A stretch of 64,000 nt of DNA from Strigamia acuminata. Taxonomy: Eukaryota; Arthropoda; Chilopoda; Geophilomorpha; Linotaeniidae. The notes beneath the pieces are model-generated. The model was not told the origin of the DNA. It worked only from the letters and a program-made list of their open reading frames with translations, and ran no database searches. The stretch covers positions 16,332,427-16,396,426 of the forward strand of contig OX442315.1 of assembly GCA_949358305.1 (NCBI GenBank), read 5' to 3'. Below are positions 30,737 to 41,752 of the stretch, one piece after another; the first letter of the stretch is position 1; the number at the start of each line of letters is the position of its first letter. The position numbers and the translations under genes were made by a program.

Positions 30737-33700
30737 TTAAAACAAGAGTAATGTGATAAAGAAACCTAAATTGACAAAGATGAATTAAACAGTGGAAATC
30801 TTCAGTATATTTAAATACCATACTTATGCCTGAACAACCTCCACAAAAAACAAATAGTCCATTCAAACCTATTGTAGGTTCTAAATTTTGCGTAATAATA
30901 ACCGACAAAGGAGCTCCAATAACCTACAATAGAAGTTTTTACTGAAAGTACTGTAAAACAATTATCTATCTTCAAATACCAAATTTGTAAAAACTAATCC
31001 TACATTCACTCCAGCATACTTGGGTCCAAATTTTTGTACAGTAATTGCTGGTAAAAGAGAAAAGCATCCAGAGAAAAATAGGTAAATACCGGAAACCCAA
31101 ATTCCAAACACAATTTTTCCACAATATGGTGCTAAGGATACAGTTCCTGACAAAACAGTACAACCAGCTGTTACACACAACATGCAAACCTAAGAAATAA
31201 GAATTGGAAATAATTGATAATTATTAGCATAGTCATAACTAATTTTAACTTTGTAATTTGACTTATCCATAGATAAACCCCATATAACTCGACCACCAGC
31301 ATTACACAATGATGCAATTGCTCCTACCAAAGCCAAATATTTGTCGTCTTTGATAAATGTTTGACCATAAGCCTGAAAATTCAATAATCAGTAATATCAC
31401 ACCTTAACTTCAGATACGGTAAAAATTATGCATACATATCGTATCTTATTGATTAAGAGCCGCGGCTCTCATTCAAAACTGCCATTTTTGTTAGCAATTA
31501 CAATTTCGGTTTTTCGTTTGTTACATTTGTTTAATGTAACAACGAAGTCTGAACGTCACGAACAAAGAGTATGTTCATCGTTCGTGAGGTTAAATACGGA
31601 AACAATACTGTATTTTTGCAAAAATACGGTATTCTTGGTGTCTCAGCCGCGGCTACTATTCGAGGGCGACTCTTAATCAGTACAATAGGGTATATTATTT
31701 TTTGAATTTTTTTAGAAATTGAAAGTCATTTCTATTTTACTTATCTACAGGGGGTGTATGCATAAGAGCTAACATGCAGAAGAGCTAACTGGCTACACAT
31801 ACAAGTCTCATTGGATTAGTCACATCCCATTTTCTAGCAATCTTATTACGAGATTCTCATATCAAATTAAAAATGTCTGAAATAAATTCTACAATATTTG
31901 GTGACGAAATGACTTTCGAAGTAGAACTACAACGATGCAATGGAAATAGAAAACAGTGTCATCTCTTGATGGGAATTTACAATATGGGAAAAAATCCAAT
32001 CAAGAGATTGTTGATATGCGGATGACCCGTCCGCTGATCAGTTGAAACCGAAATAACAATAAACATACAACAAACCATCAACTCTCCCGTAGCACGACAC
32101 CACCGCCAATGCACAACCGCCAAAGTTTTGACCACCAGACCATTACCGCCAAAGTGAAACAGCAAATACCATTACAGCTAAAGTGAAATAGCAAATACCA
32201 TTATCGCTAATTCGTTACAGCAAAGCCATTACCGCAAATGCAAGGGGCGCCAATGGAGACTACGGTAAATAACCGCAAATGACCATAAAAGAACGAAAAT
32301 GACTGACAATGACCGAAAATGACTGAAAATGACCGAAAACGAGCCTAAAATGACTTGAAATGACCGAAAACGTACCGAATATGACAAAAAATAAACGAAA
32401 ATAACATCAAATCAAGTTTATAATAAATTTTATTGATTAAAATTAAAGTTGTGGGCAATTCCTTCAAGATAATCCAAAATATGTGGAAAGAATCTCTGAC
32501 TATGCATGTTGACAATGCAAACCGAAATATTTTGGATTATCTTGAAGGAATTGCCCACAAGCCACAACTTTACCCTTAATCAATAAAAGTTATTATAAAT
32601 TGATTTGCTGTTATTTTTGTTTATTTTCTGTCATTTTGGGTCGTTTTCGGTATGTTTTCAGTACGTTTTCTGTCGTTATCGGTAATTTTAAGTCGTTTTC
32701 GGTAATTTTAAGTCGTTTTTGGTCATTTTAAGTCATTTTCAGTCATTTATAGTGATTTGCGGTTATTTGCTGCAGTTTCCATTGGCGCCCCTTGTACTTG
32801 CGGTAATGGCTTTGCTGCAACAACGAATTGATGGTAACGGTTTGGCGGTAATGGTATTTGCTGTTTCACTTTGGCGGTAATAGCTTGGCGGTTTTGAATT
32901 GGTGGTGGTGTCGTGGAACCCGTAGGTATGCCCATTTTACCAGGGTTGAAATAAAAGGGGCACAGTCGTAACTGAACTGCAATGTAGAACTACATGGGGG
33001 GGGGGGGGGGGTTCCATACTTACGATGTACAGTCGTGGACAAAAAACCTTCCCTTTAGTTTAGCCGTTTTAGGTTTATCTACCAGGTGGTATAAAAATCC
33101 ATTGAAATTCAATGACATCAATCTTGACCTGGTCTCTCGTCTTGCCCTAACAACAGTACTAAAAGATAAACCGGGTTAAATAATGCTAGATAAACTTAAA
33201 ACAGCTACACTGAAGAAATTTTTTTGTCCACGACTGTACTCTTGTCAATACCTTGTACATATAACATATAATAAAAATAACTTGACTAATAAACAAAAAT
33301 GTGATCCACAAAGCATAAAATTGATGATAGCATAACATCTGTTTTGGAGTAAACGATCCGCCTACTTGAGGAGTCAATTTTGCAACCTACAAGTAATAGA
33401 ATAACAATATTTATAACACTCTTAAAGTATGCACACATTTGTATAAAAATACACCAAAACTGCCTGTCTATGAACAGTGTACTGTGTGTTGCCCGTATAA
33501 AGCACCGTCCAGAACAGGTGTATGGTTCGGACGGGTTCAGAGGTCCTAACCTATACCCAGCAATGTTAAATCCTCTCTCCCGTCCTTTGTCGGGCTACAC
33601 AAAGAACACTGAATTATTTTTGGAATTTTGCATCTCATTCACCACACATGACGGTAAATTGAGAAAGAGCAATTAAGAAATAGGCAAAAACACACAAGAA

Positions 33701-36337
33701 AATATTTACACAAAAAACGTTTACTTGAAAAGTTAAAGGTCATAGGAAGAGAAAAATAAAAATTGACAAGGAGATTACTTATGTCATTATTAGACCGAAT
33801 CCATTGTTCTTACTTGTTCAATTGTTTCTAGATTTTTATATCATTTGTTTAAACTTTGAAAAATTGTTAAATGTCCTCCATTGTTAGTTTACGAAAGTTT
33901 CAAAAAGTTGTCGTTGGTGGCACTTTTGATGAAGTTATCGGCAACAAACAAACAGCTTTGTAGCATGGACTTGGCTTCATTTAAGAATTCTGAAAATTTT
34001 TTCCCATTAATTTGACAGTACTGTTAGGTTATTGGGCTATTAATATTCAGTAAATAATTATTTGCTATTTGGTGCATGCAAATAAGTTAAAAATAACTAA
34101 TAAAAAATTTTCATAGCTCTTAAATAAAGCCAACCCCATGCTAAAAAGTTGTTTGTTTGTCGCCGATAACTTCATCAAAAGCGCCACCAACGAAAACTTT
34201 TTCGTAAATTAAAAATGGAGGACATTTAACAATTTTTCAAAGTTTAAACAAATGATATAAAAATCTAGAAACAATTGAACAAGTAAGAACAATAGATTTG
34301 ATCTAATAATAACATAAGTAATCTTCTTGTCAATTTTTATTTTTCTCTTATGACCTTTAAGGCTCAATTTATTTTATTTTAACGAAGAATGAATTTTATA
34401 AACGTTTTTACGTTTTTTATATTGAACGAAGTAAGTTCCATGACATCATCTGAAGTTGTTTCTTGATATTTTCTTTTGTTACCAAACAATATCAATAAAT
34501 AACCAATCAATTGAATAAAAAGTAGAATTGCTGCCAACAACAAAAATGTGTTAGGAACTCGATTAATCAGCTCCATATCAACAAAGTTTCTACAGTATAA
34601 AAATATTTTCCATGAAATTTGGTCTAATGTTACAACCTAATATTACATAAATTGTCGCTTACCCATATTTATTGGGGTTATTGTTGTTTGGATTTATGTA
34701 TTCAGTTTGCACAGGACTGAATATAAATCCCCCAAGCCCTAAACTTCCAACTATTAATCCAGTAATTAGTGCTTTGCTGTCTGGAAACCACTGTTGAACG
34801 ATAAGATCAGAATTAATAAGTTCAGATCAATATTTATCATTTTTATTATCGCACAGCCATGCAGATGGTTATTGGTCCTGTATAGGCTATTCCCACTCCT
34901 GCCCCATACATAAATCCATAAGTAAAAACCAAAAGTGTTAGTGACTGTTTAATGGTAAAATACGATAATGCAACGCCTGAACTATAACAAACAAAGAAAT
35001 CAGATCATAAACTGCATTCAATTTTGAAAGAAATTGACTTATTCTCCTTAAATGCCTAGTAGAAGGCAACAAGTGACCTTATCTCCCTTTTACAAGTGAC
35101 TTTACACAATATTGCGCAAGCACCGTTGTTTCTTTTACAAGTTAGGTCAGCAACAATATTGGAAACAATCAAATCTCCATGCGATTGCGCGAATAAGTTA
35201 TGTAGCTTACATAGGATTTAGTAAAACAATGACCAAATGCAACGAAATGTTAAAATAACAATGTCGTTGCAGCACGGTACTGGTTAGTTCTACCTCCAAC
35301 AGGGTTTCATTTGTTACCGTTATAAAATGTCAAGTTATAACCTTATATCCTTATAACAAGGTATAATTATAAGGAAAGACTGAATTATAACCTTATTTTA
35401 TTAAATAAGAGAGCCAATTCGGTTCAAATATCCTTATGATTTTGCCGCCTAACTCATTTTGTCACTCTAAATTAAATTAAATTAAAATCTTGTTGGATTT
35501 GAATGTTTGTTTCACGTCACGTTTACCTGACATTACTGCCAGGTGAAAATGTCTCACCTGCATATTGTGTCGACCAATCGAGCACATAGGTATTTGAAGT
35601 GTGTTGAATTAAAATAAAGTATCATTAAGTTGTAATCTATCTATCTGTTAATTTCAAGGAGAATTTTGCATACGGCATGATGCTGCATCTAGCATGATCG
35701 TGACCAATCAACATTTCCGATTGTCTGGTCGATTAACCTGCGTGTGGCATCATGCTGCAGCTAATATTTTTATAACATAACTTTGTAAATCGTGTGTGCC
35801 AAGCCGCAAACATGCGAAATTGTAAACTTTCTTATGAATTTAAACAACAGTTATAACTTTGTTACAAGTTATAACATGACATTTTATAGCCCACAAGAAC
35901 CCCTCCACAAACTCTCTGTTATTAACAGGAAAAATTAAATTATGTAATAATAATAATTAGTAAACTACTACGTATACATAACAATTACGGTAATTATTAC
36001 CTAGCTATAATACTGCCAATGCACATTGAAACTAGAGGATCTAAATATCTATTCAAAATTCCACCAATGATCATAAAAAGCCCTTGACCAATGACACCCG
36101 TTGTGTGAATCCACATCAGGTCACTGATATTAATATTGGGATTAGAACCAAATACACGTAAGTAGGAAACGACGTATGGCATCATATTTCCTTGATAAAT
36201 GCAGTCATAAAAAAAATTCAAATTTAGTTGGTAAATAAATACTTACCATTGGTGTACCCATTTCCAAAAGTCAGGTGCAACAACATACTTCCACTCAATA
36301 CAACAAAACTTCTAATACAATAATTAATCTCAACCAT
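30737..36337 (-). CDS. MFS transporter copy E (OFA-like), complete
   Basis: Ten exons on the minus strand: 36337-36247, 36190-36001, 34981-34855, 34790-34663, 34589-34412, 33386-33252, 31372-31250, 31189-30980, 30923-30824 and 30765-30737. The joined frame is open for 436 aa with GT-AG junctions in matching phase. Motifs parallel copy D: MLLHLTFGNGYTNGN, YGFMYGAGVGIAYTGPIT, FTPKQMLC, LCNAGGRVIWGLSMDKSNYK, and exon 8 with LPAITVQKFGPKYAGVNVG. Exon 8 is the most diverged of the set: the usual TAEKFGLKYAG reads TVQKFGPKYAG and YGGKFMYGFW reads YCGKIVFGIW. This suggests altered specificity or relaxed constraint. Introns 2, 5 and 6 hold transposons (separate entries). The membrane carrier's substrate is unknown. 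Confidence 0.82.
31449..31680. mobile_element. Small TIR element in intron 6 of copy E
   Basis: TTGATTAAGAG at the left and CTCTTAATCAG at the right are inverted. CCGCGGCT occurs near both ends. The interior has hairpins (TGTTACATTTGTTTAATGTAACA, ACCGTATTTTTG-type). Confidence 0.5.
32093..32916. repeat. Foldback element with minisatellite arms, intron 6 of copy E
   Basis: The outer ends CACGACACCACCGCC and GGTGGTGGTGTCGTG are inverted. The arms run inward through TACCGCCAAAGTGAAACAGC and its complement, then tandem words AAATGACCG/CGGTCATTTT-like of about 10 bases. They meet in an almost perfect core stem (GTGGGCAATTCCTTCAAGAT about 32451 and its complement, ending about 32558). Total about 820 bases, non-coding. 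Confidence 0.8.
33030..33236. mobile_element. MITE, 207 bp, intron 6 of copy E
   Basis: CAGTCGTGGACAAAAAA and its complement are the ends, with TA on each side. This fits a Tc1/mariner-type MITE. A run of 16 G lies just upstream (about 32996-33011). Confidence 0.8.
33734..34360. mobile_element. Foldback MITE, about 627 bp, intron 5 of copy E
   Basis: Inverted arms of about 220 bases: TTAAAGGTCATA at the outer end, then GAGAAAAATAAAAATTGACA, inward to CATCAAAAG/CTTTTGATG and GTTTGTTTG. The spacer is about 180 bases. No coding content. Confidence 0.75.
35321..35888. mobile_element. TIR element, about 568 bp, intron 2 of copy E
   Basis: TATAAAATGTCAAGTTATAA at the left and its near complement at the right (TTATAACATGACATTTTATA). 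Further inside, GGCATGATGCTGCA is inverted to TGGCATCATGCTGCA (about 35673 and 35748). Confidence 0.65.
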
Positions 36338-37406
36338 TCTGGATTTGTGTTGTTGTAGCAAATTTTTATCATCAGTACAATATGGAACAATAAAAAGAAA
36401 CAAAAGTGAAATTCAAATCAAAGCATAGGTTCTGGAACACACTAGATGTACTAATGAATGCATTATTGCAAAATTTGAGCACATTTCACAAGTTTTAACC
36501 CTGTTCTATAATGACACAGCTACAGCTGTGCTTGGTTTAAAGTTGTTTGTTGTACTGATGACAAAGCTGTTGGAAATGTATCACTCTCTAAAATAGGGGG
36601 ATATTGATATAAAAATATATAATGTAATATCTCTATTTCTGCAAAGTTTTCCAAGGTCACCAACAGTTTAGTTGTGTGCTAGATTTGTCCAATGTGATTG
36701 AAAAATCAAGAATTAATTCTGTCTATTTTGTTATTTTTGTTTTGTTCTCTTTGGTGGTGCATTGTATTATGGCCACGCGGGGCACTGGTCTAGGGCCCCA
36801 AATTTCTAGGGGACCAGGACCAAAGTTACCGAATTATAGCTGACAACTTTCTAGTTCGAAGGCCCTACCTGGGTCAACGGTGTCGTTAACTCAAGAATCA
36901 GAACGAAATTCAATTCGGACAAGGTGAGGTCATGAGGTTAATGGCCGCTGCTTCCACTTCCGCCACCATCCTAACCGATAACCGCGCATGCGTATAAATT
37001 TAGCTTTTAAACGAAATAAAATTTCGTGAAATTTTATATTTTCTTCCAAATTGTTCGCAACATTCCTCGCAACATTCCTCGCAACATTCCAACACGCTTC
37101 GATTGCACAGTATATTCAAAATAAAAATTCTTGAGTCAGTTCCAAAACCGGCGTGTAGAAAAAAAAAATTGTTTTTCCATTTCTCAAAAATCATTTCACA
37201 CAGAGACAAAAAAAACCGAGAAAAATATTTATATTTCTGTTTTTGCAACTGCAAAACACCATCCAAAATGCTCAAAACCGAAATAAAACGTAAATACGGA
37301 CCTCTAGTGGCCGCTACACGAAACCCAAGATCTAAATAAGTGACGTGGACATATTCATGCTGGGTTCTCGACTCCTTTTTGTCGTCGTCAAATTACAGCA
37401 GGTAGC
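36338..37406. promoter_or_regulatory. Divergent intergenic region between MFS copy E and ERGIC-53
   Basis: Transporter copy E (minus) and ERGIC-53 (plus) are divergent, so both promoters should lie here. The half next to copy E resembles the copy D flank. The half next to ERGIC-53 is GC-richer, with a triplicated ATTCCTCGCAAC word (about 37063-37090) and ATGGCCGCT/GGCGGTCC blocks. No TATA box can be assigned. No gene is seen. Confidence 0.4.
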
Positions 37407-39930
37407 ATGGCGGTCCACGTGGCCATTAACACTGCCGCTGTCTTCGTAATTTTGACGACAGCTTCGATCACGGCAGATATTTTCCATGAAAAATACGAAT
37501 ACAAATACAGTTTTAAAGGCCCCTACCTAGCACAACGGGATGGCAGCGTACCCTTCTGGGAATATGGTGGCAGTGAGTAAAATTCAAGAGCAATTTCAAC
37601 ATTAATATCAACTATTGTTCGCAGTTAGATACCCGTAGTTTAATTTTAAAATAAAAATTCACTCAATGAATGATCAAACTTAATTAATAATTCCAAACGT
37701 GCATCGAAAGAGACACGAATGCACCAGTTTCAAAAATTCCAATACAAAATCTGTCCATATGTTTGATGAATACAAACTTCTTTGCTAAATTAATTCAATT
37801 GACTCAATTAATTCGCAGGTACGATTGCGAGTGAAGAAAATGCCCGAATTACGCCATCGTTGAAGAGTAAAAAAGGTTTGAAAATGGAGTAAATTTATCG
37901 CTAATGAATTCAATTTTTAAAAATTGTGTCTTTTATTTATTTTTATTTTTAAGGTTACATGTGGACGAAAAATCAAACGAATTTCGCTTGGTGGATGATA
38001 GAATTCACATTCCGAGTGACCGGTCGCGGCAGAGTCGGCGCTGATGGATTGGTAACGAAAACAAGTGGGAAATGTGATCTCATCGTTTCGTAATGTTTGT
38101 TGTTTTGTCTTAGGCATTTTGGTTCACGGAACAGAAGTCCATGGATGGATCTGGACAAGTTTTTGGAAGTGCGGATAAGTGGAAAGGATTAGGCCTTTTC
38201 TTCGATTCTTTTGACAACGATAACAAAGTGATTTTATTTATTTTCTTTTATTTTATTTAACTTAATTTAATTTAATTCAATTCACAGCATAATAATCCTT
38301 ATATTATGGCAGTAGTAAACGACGGTACACAAGCATTCGATCATCAAAAGTATTATTTGGATTTTAAATTGGGTGTTTTTTTGCCGTTTTTAAAATTTTA
38401 TTTATTTATTTAGTGATGGAGTTGGACAACAGTTAGCGGGTTGTTTAAGGGATTACCGGAATAAACCATTTCCTGTGAAAGTTAGAGTGGAATATTACAA
38501 AAACATTTTGACGGTAAAGATTTCAGATTTTTATGATTTTTATTTTGTAATAAATTTTGTGCTTTTTTTATTAAAGGTTTTATTTCACAATGGAATGACG
38601 AATAATGATATGGATTTCGAGATGTGTTTCAGAAGTGAGAATGTTTTTCTGCCAAAATTTGGATACTTTGGTTTGTCTGCTGCTACTGGAGGCTTGGCTG
38701 GTTCGTTTGTTATTATTTGTATTTAGTGCAAAAGGTTTTATTTATGTTTTAATTTTTTTTTAGACGACCACGACGTTTTAAAGTTCTTAACGTACAGTCT
38801 GATGTCGCCGGAAGAATTCGCCAGTCACCAAAGGGCTCAGGTAGCAGATGCAGAGAGAGAAAAATTGTCCAAAGAATTTGATGAATTTAAAAGCAGATTG
38901 GAACAACAGAAACAAGAGTAAGAAAAATGACTAAGATTTAAAAAAAATCGTTTTCTAATTTTCTAATTCCGGAATGTTGTTAAAGTTTCCGTAAAGACAA
39001 TCCGGATAAGCGAAGGGATCAGGAAGACACTTCGGACGAATGGGTAAATTCAAACAGAAAAAAAAGAGTTTTTAGATACAATTCCAATTTGGTTTGCAGG
39101 AATCCGATCAGCAAAGAGAATTACGTCAAATTTTTGCCGGTCAAAGCCACATGTTTGAGGTTTTACGTGAATTGCATCGTAAAATGGACGAAATCGTGGG
39201 CCGACAAGAACGAACGTTATCCCTAATCGCGGGTGGATCCGGCACTGCTCCAGGTATTGATAATTTTAACAACTCAAAATTAAACATCGTTTTTATTTTT
39301 TTTATTTTTTTTTTATAGCTCAAATGCATGGACAAACGCCGCCACCTGGTCTGTCTTACGTGGACACGATTCGGCGTCCAGAAGTGGAAGCGGTTTTAGC
39401 TAACCAAATGGAAATTGTAGGAACAGCTAGAGATATTAAGTACGTGGCAAATTGAATGATTTAAAATTCGTTTTTGACACTTTTTTACTGATTTTGTAGG
39501 GCTTTTGTTACTGAAATCAATCAAAAATCAAACACAATTATGAGTAATCAGGGTAAAGGTGGTTTTGGATACGATATTCAGGCTTTTATTACTGAAATGA
39601 AAGATCAGATGAATGGTTTGAAAAAAGATATGTCCACAGTTGCAGCAAAATCTACAGTTGAGTTGGATTTTGTTGACGATTTCTAGCGGATTTTTCAACT
39701 ATTTCTTACGTAGGTTGCATGTCCCTTACAACAATCTGCCAATTGCATTTCCACATCGGTGTTTTTGGTATTCTTGACGATTCATCTCATCATTATTTTC
39801 GGATATTTTATCTACAGGTAATTTCGTTTGTTAAAACGACGGGTTTTTGTGTTTTTTTTTAATGCGATTTGTATTTTTTTGTTTTGTTTTTAGAGATAGC
39901 AAAGAAGCTCAGGCGAAGAAATTTTATTGA
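37407..39930 (+). CDS. LMAN1: ERGIC-53/LMAN1 mannose-lectin cargo receptor
   Basis: Fourteen exons: 37407-37572, 37819-37875, 37954-38051, 38114-38227, 38288-38349, 38414-38513, 38577-38700, 38764-38917, 38986-39043, 39100-39253, 39319-39439, 39500-39656, 39714-39817 and 39894-39930. The product is 501 aa (human LMAN1 is 510). An N-terminal signal peptide is followed by YEYKYSFKGPYL and the L-type lectin domain, including WWMIEFTFRVTGRGRVGADG, FWFTEQ, VFGSADKWKGLGLFFDSFDN and NPYIMAVVNDG. These carry the family's carbohydrate- and calcium-binding Asp/Asn. A helical stalk follows (EREKLSKEFDEFKSRLEQQ), then a membrane span (SVFLVFLTIHLIIIFGYFIY) and the tail YRDSKEAQAKKFY, whose KKFY is the ER retrieval/exit signal (KKFF in human). 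It cycles between ER and Golgi as a glycoprotein cargo receptor. Introns are mostly 50-90 bases. Confidence 0.95.
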
Positions 39931-40340
39931 AGTTGGTTGCGGATATCGTTTCGGGGATTTAGATAAATTAGAAAACACACGAGTGTTTGTTGGGACAAAT
40001 TTAATTTCTTACAACTGGAGAGCGGAGACAAGCTCAGGCGATTACTCATTTGTCTTCCCGTCTAAAAATTATTGAGCCAAATTTTAAAGAAGTTGTTTGA
40101 ACAACTGTTTGTAAATATTCCAAACCATAACTTTTTTTCCTTTTTTTTTACGGTTGTTCTTTAATTAGTTGATCTCGTTGATTGGTTTATTGTTGTTCTG
40201 CTTTAATTTTTCCTGTCATATTCGTTGTTTGTTCTGGAAATTTTAATATTTCCCGCATCTGTACAAATACTTTGTGCCTCGTTTTGGATGCAAGAGTGTG
40301 ACAAGATGTTTGTCTCAATAAAATGAATTAATTTTTGTCA
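39931..40340 (+). terminator. ERGIC-53 3' untranslated region with AATAAA
   Basis: Non-coding sequence after the stop. A canonical poly(A) signal, AATAAA, lies at 40317-40322, so the mRNA probably ends near 40340. Confidence 0.6.
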
Positions 40341-41752
40341 AATTTAGCTCTATCGAACCAGGAAAAGAAAAAAAAACTTTTTATTTTCATCGCTTCTACA
40401 CTTTTCTTAAATCGTACAATATTTGAGTCACTGGGACAAATATGATGTGATAAATCACGTCTGTATATAAAGCTAGTGTTGTAGGAACGTAAAAAAGGGT
40501 CTCCGAAGAGACCAACTATTATTTTCATACTTTTTTTTATTTTATTTTATTTTATTTTATTTTATTTTTTTGACGTTTGCAAAAAATAAGGTCGAAAAAA
40601 ATGGGCTGATTTTGTTTCAGACGAAGTCGTAACTGATTGTCTCCTGACTTCAAATTTAAGAAATTTAATTCGGAAAAATTAATAAACAAAAAAACAAAAA
40701 ATATTTTTTGACCTAAATTTTAGCTGCATGTATATATTTATATATATATAATTTGATTTATAATAGTTTTCGTTAAATCAATTGGTAATATTACTTTGAA
40801 TACGTTTTTTTTTAAAAAATACATTAAAAATATTTGGCCGAAATGAATATTTTAATGTTAAACCACATAAAATAAAATAAAAAGCTTAAATTAGCCGTAA
40901 AATGTATCAAGGTTGATGCAAAAAGGCATAACCCAACTATAAATTCAACTAAACAGTTAAAAAGAAATAAATTTCGCAAACGAGTCTTTTGTACCTTCGT
41001 TCTAAAAAACCGCATCTAACTTCGTACCAAAACAAAAATAATAATTCTAACGGTATATCTAATATAATACATACAAAATTTTCCAGATTTGTATATTCCA
41101 AATCAAACTTTTATCAAAATCTGTTGTTTTTTTTTTTTTTTATATATATATATATATAAATTTTTAAATCGCATCTCGGAAAGTGACGAAAATCACGAAA
41201 AGTAGCGAGAAGGAAAAAAAATGAATACAAATGTGCAAAAAAAAAATATATTTTACAATACAAAACTGAAAATAATACACGAAAATTTATCAATATTCAT
41301 TTACAATTAGCTATAATCACTGCAAAAATATTATGAACTCGTTTTAATGATAGATGAATCTAGTTTTTGTCTTTTTTTTATTAAAAAAAAAGCCAAAATG
41401 TTAATGAGCAATTGGATCGTAAAAAAAAAAGAAATAACAATAATAATAATAATAAAAACATAAAAAAAAAAACCGGAACAAAATGATTGGCACTCTACAA
41501 TATGGCTGCCTTCTTCCCACGAAGATTTCAAGATGAGTATAAAAGAAAATATTTGGAAGTTTACAATTTCTTAAACAATTCTTTATAAGTCTTCCATCGT
41601 CGGCTGAGTTTATCACACTCAGTTCACGTATTGTGACACTCACACGCACACACACACGCACACACACATGCACGATGATATGGAGCCAGCACCAATCATG
41701 CGTTCAAACTCCAAAAATGTAAACCAAAAATTCATCTTTTGATATCTGCACT
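40341..41752 (-). other. Likely 3' untranslated region of frazzled/DCC
   Basis: Very AT-rich DNA after the minus-strand stop at 41753. It contains (TA)n at about 41140-41158, a TTTTA repeat (about 40531-40570) and a CA/CG microsatellite at 41638-41670. The two genes converge and their 3' ends may meet or overlap near 40330. The exact end of the transcript cannot be seen. Confidence 0.45.
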
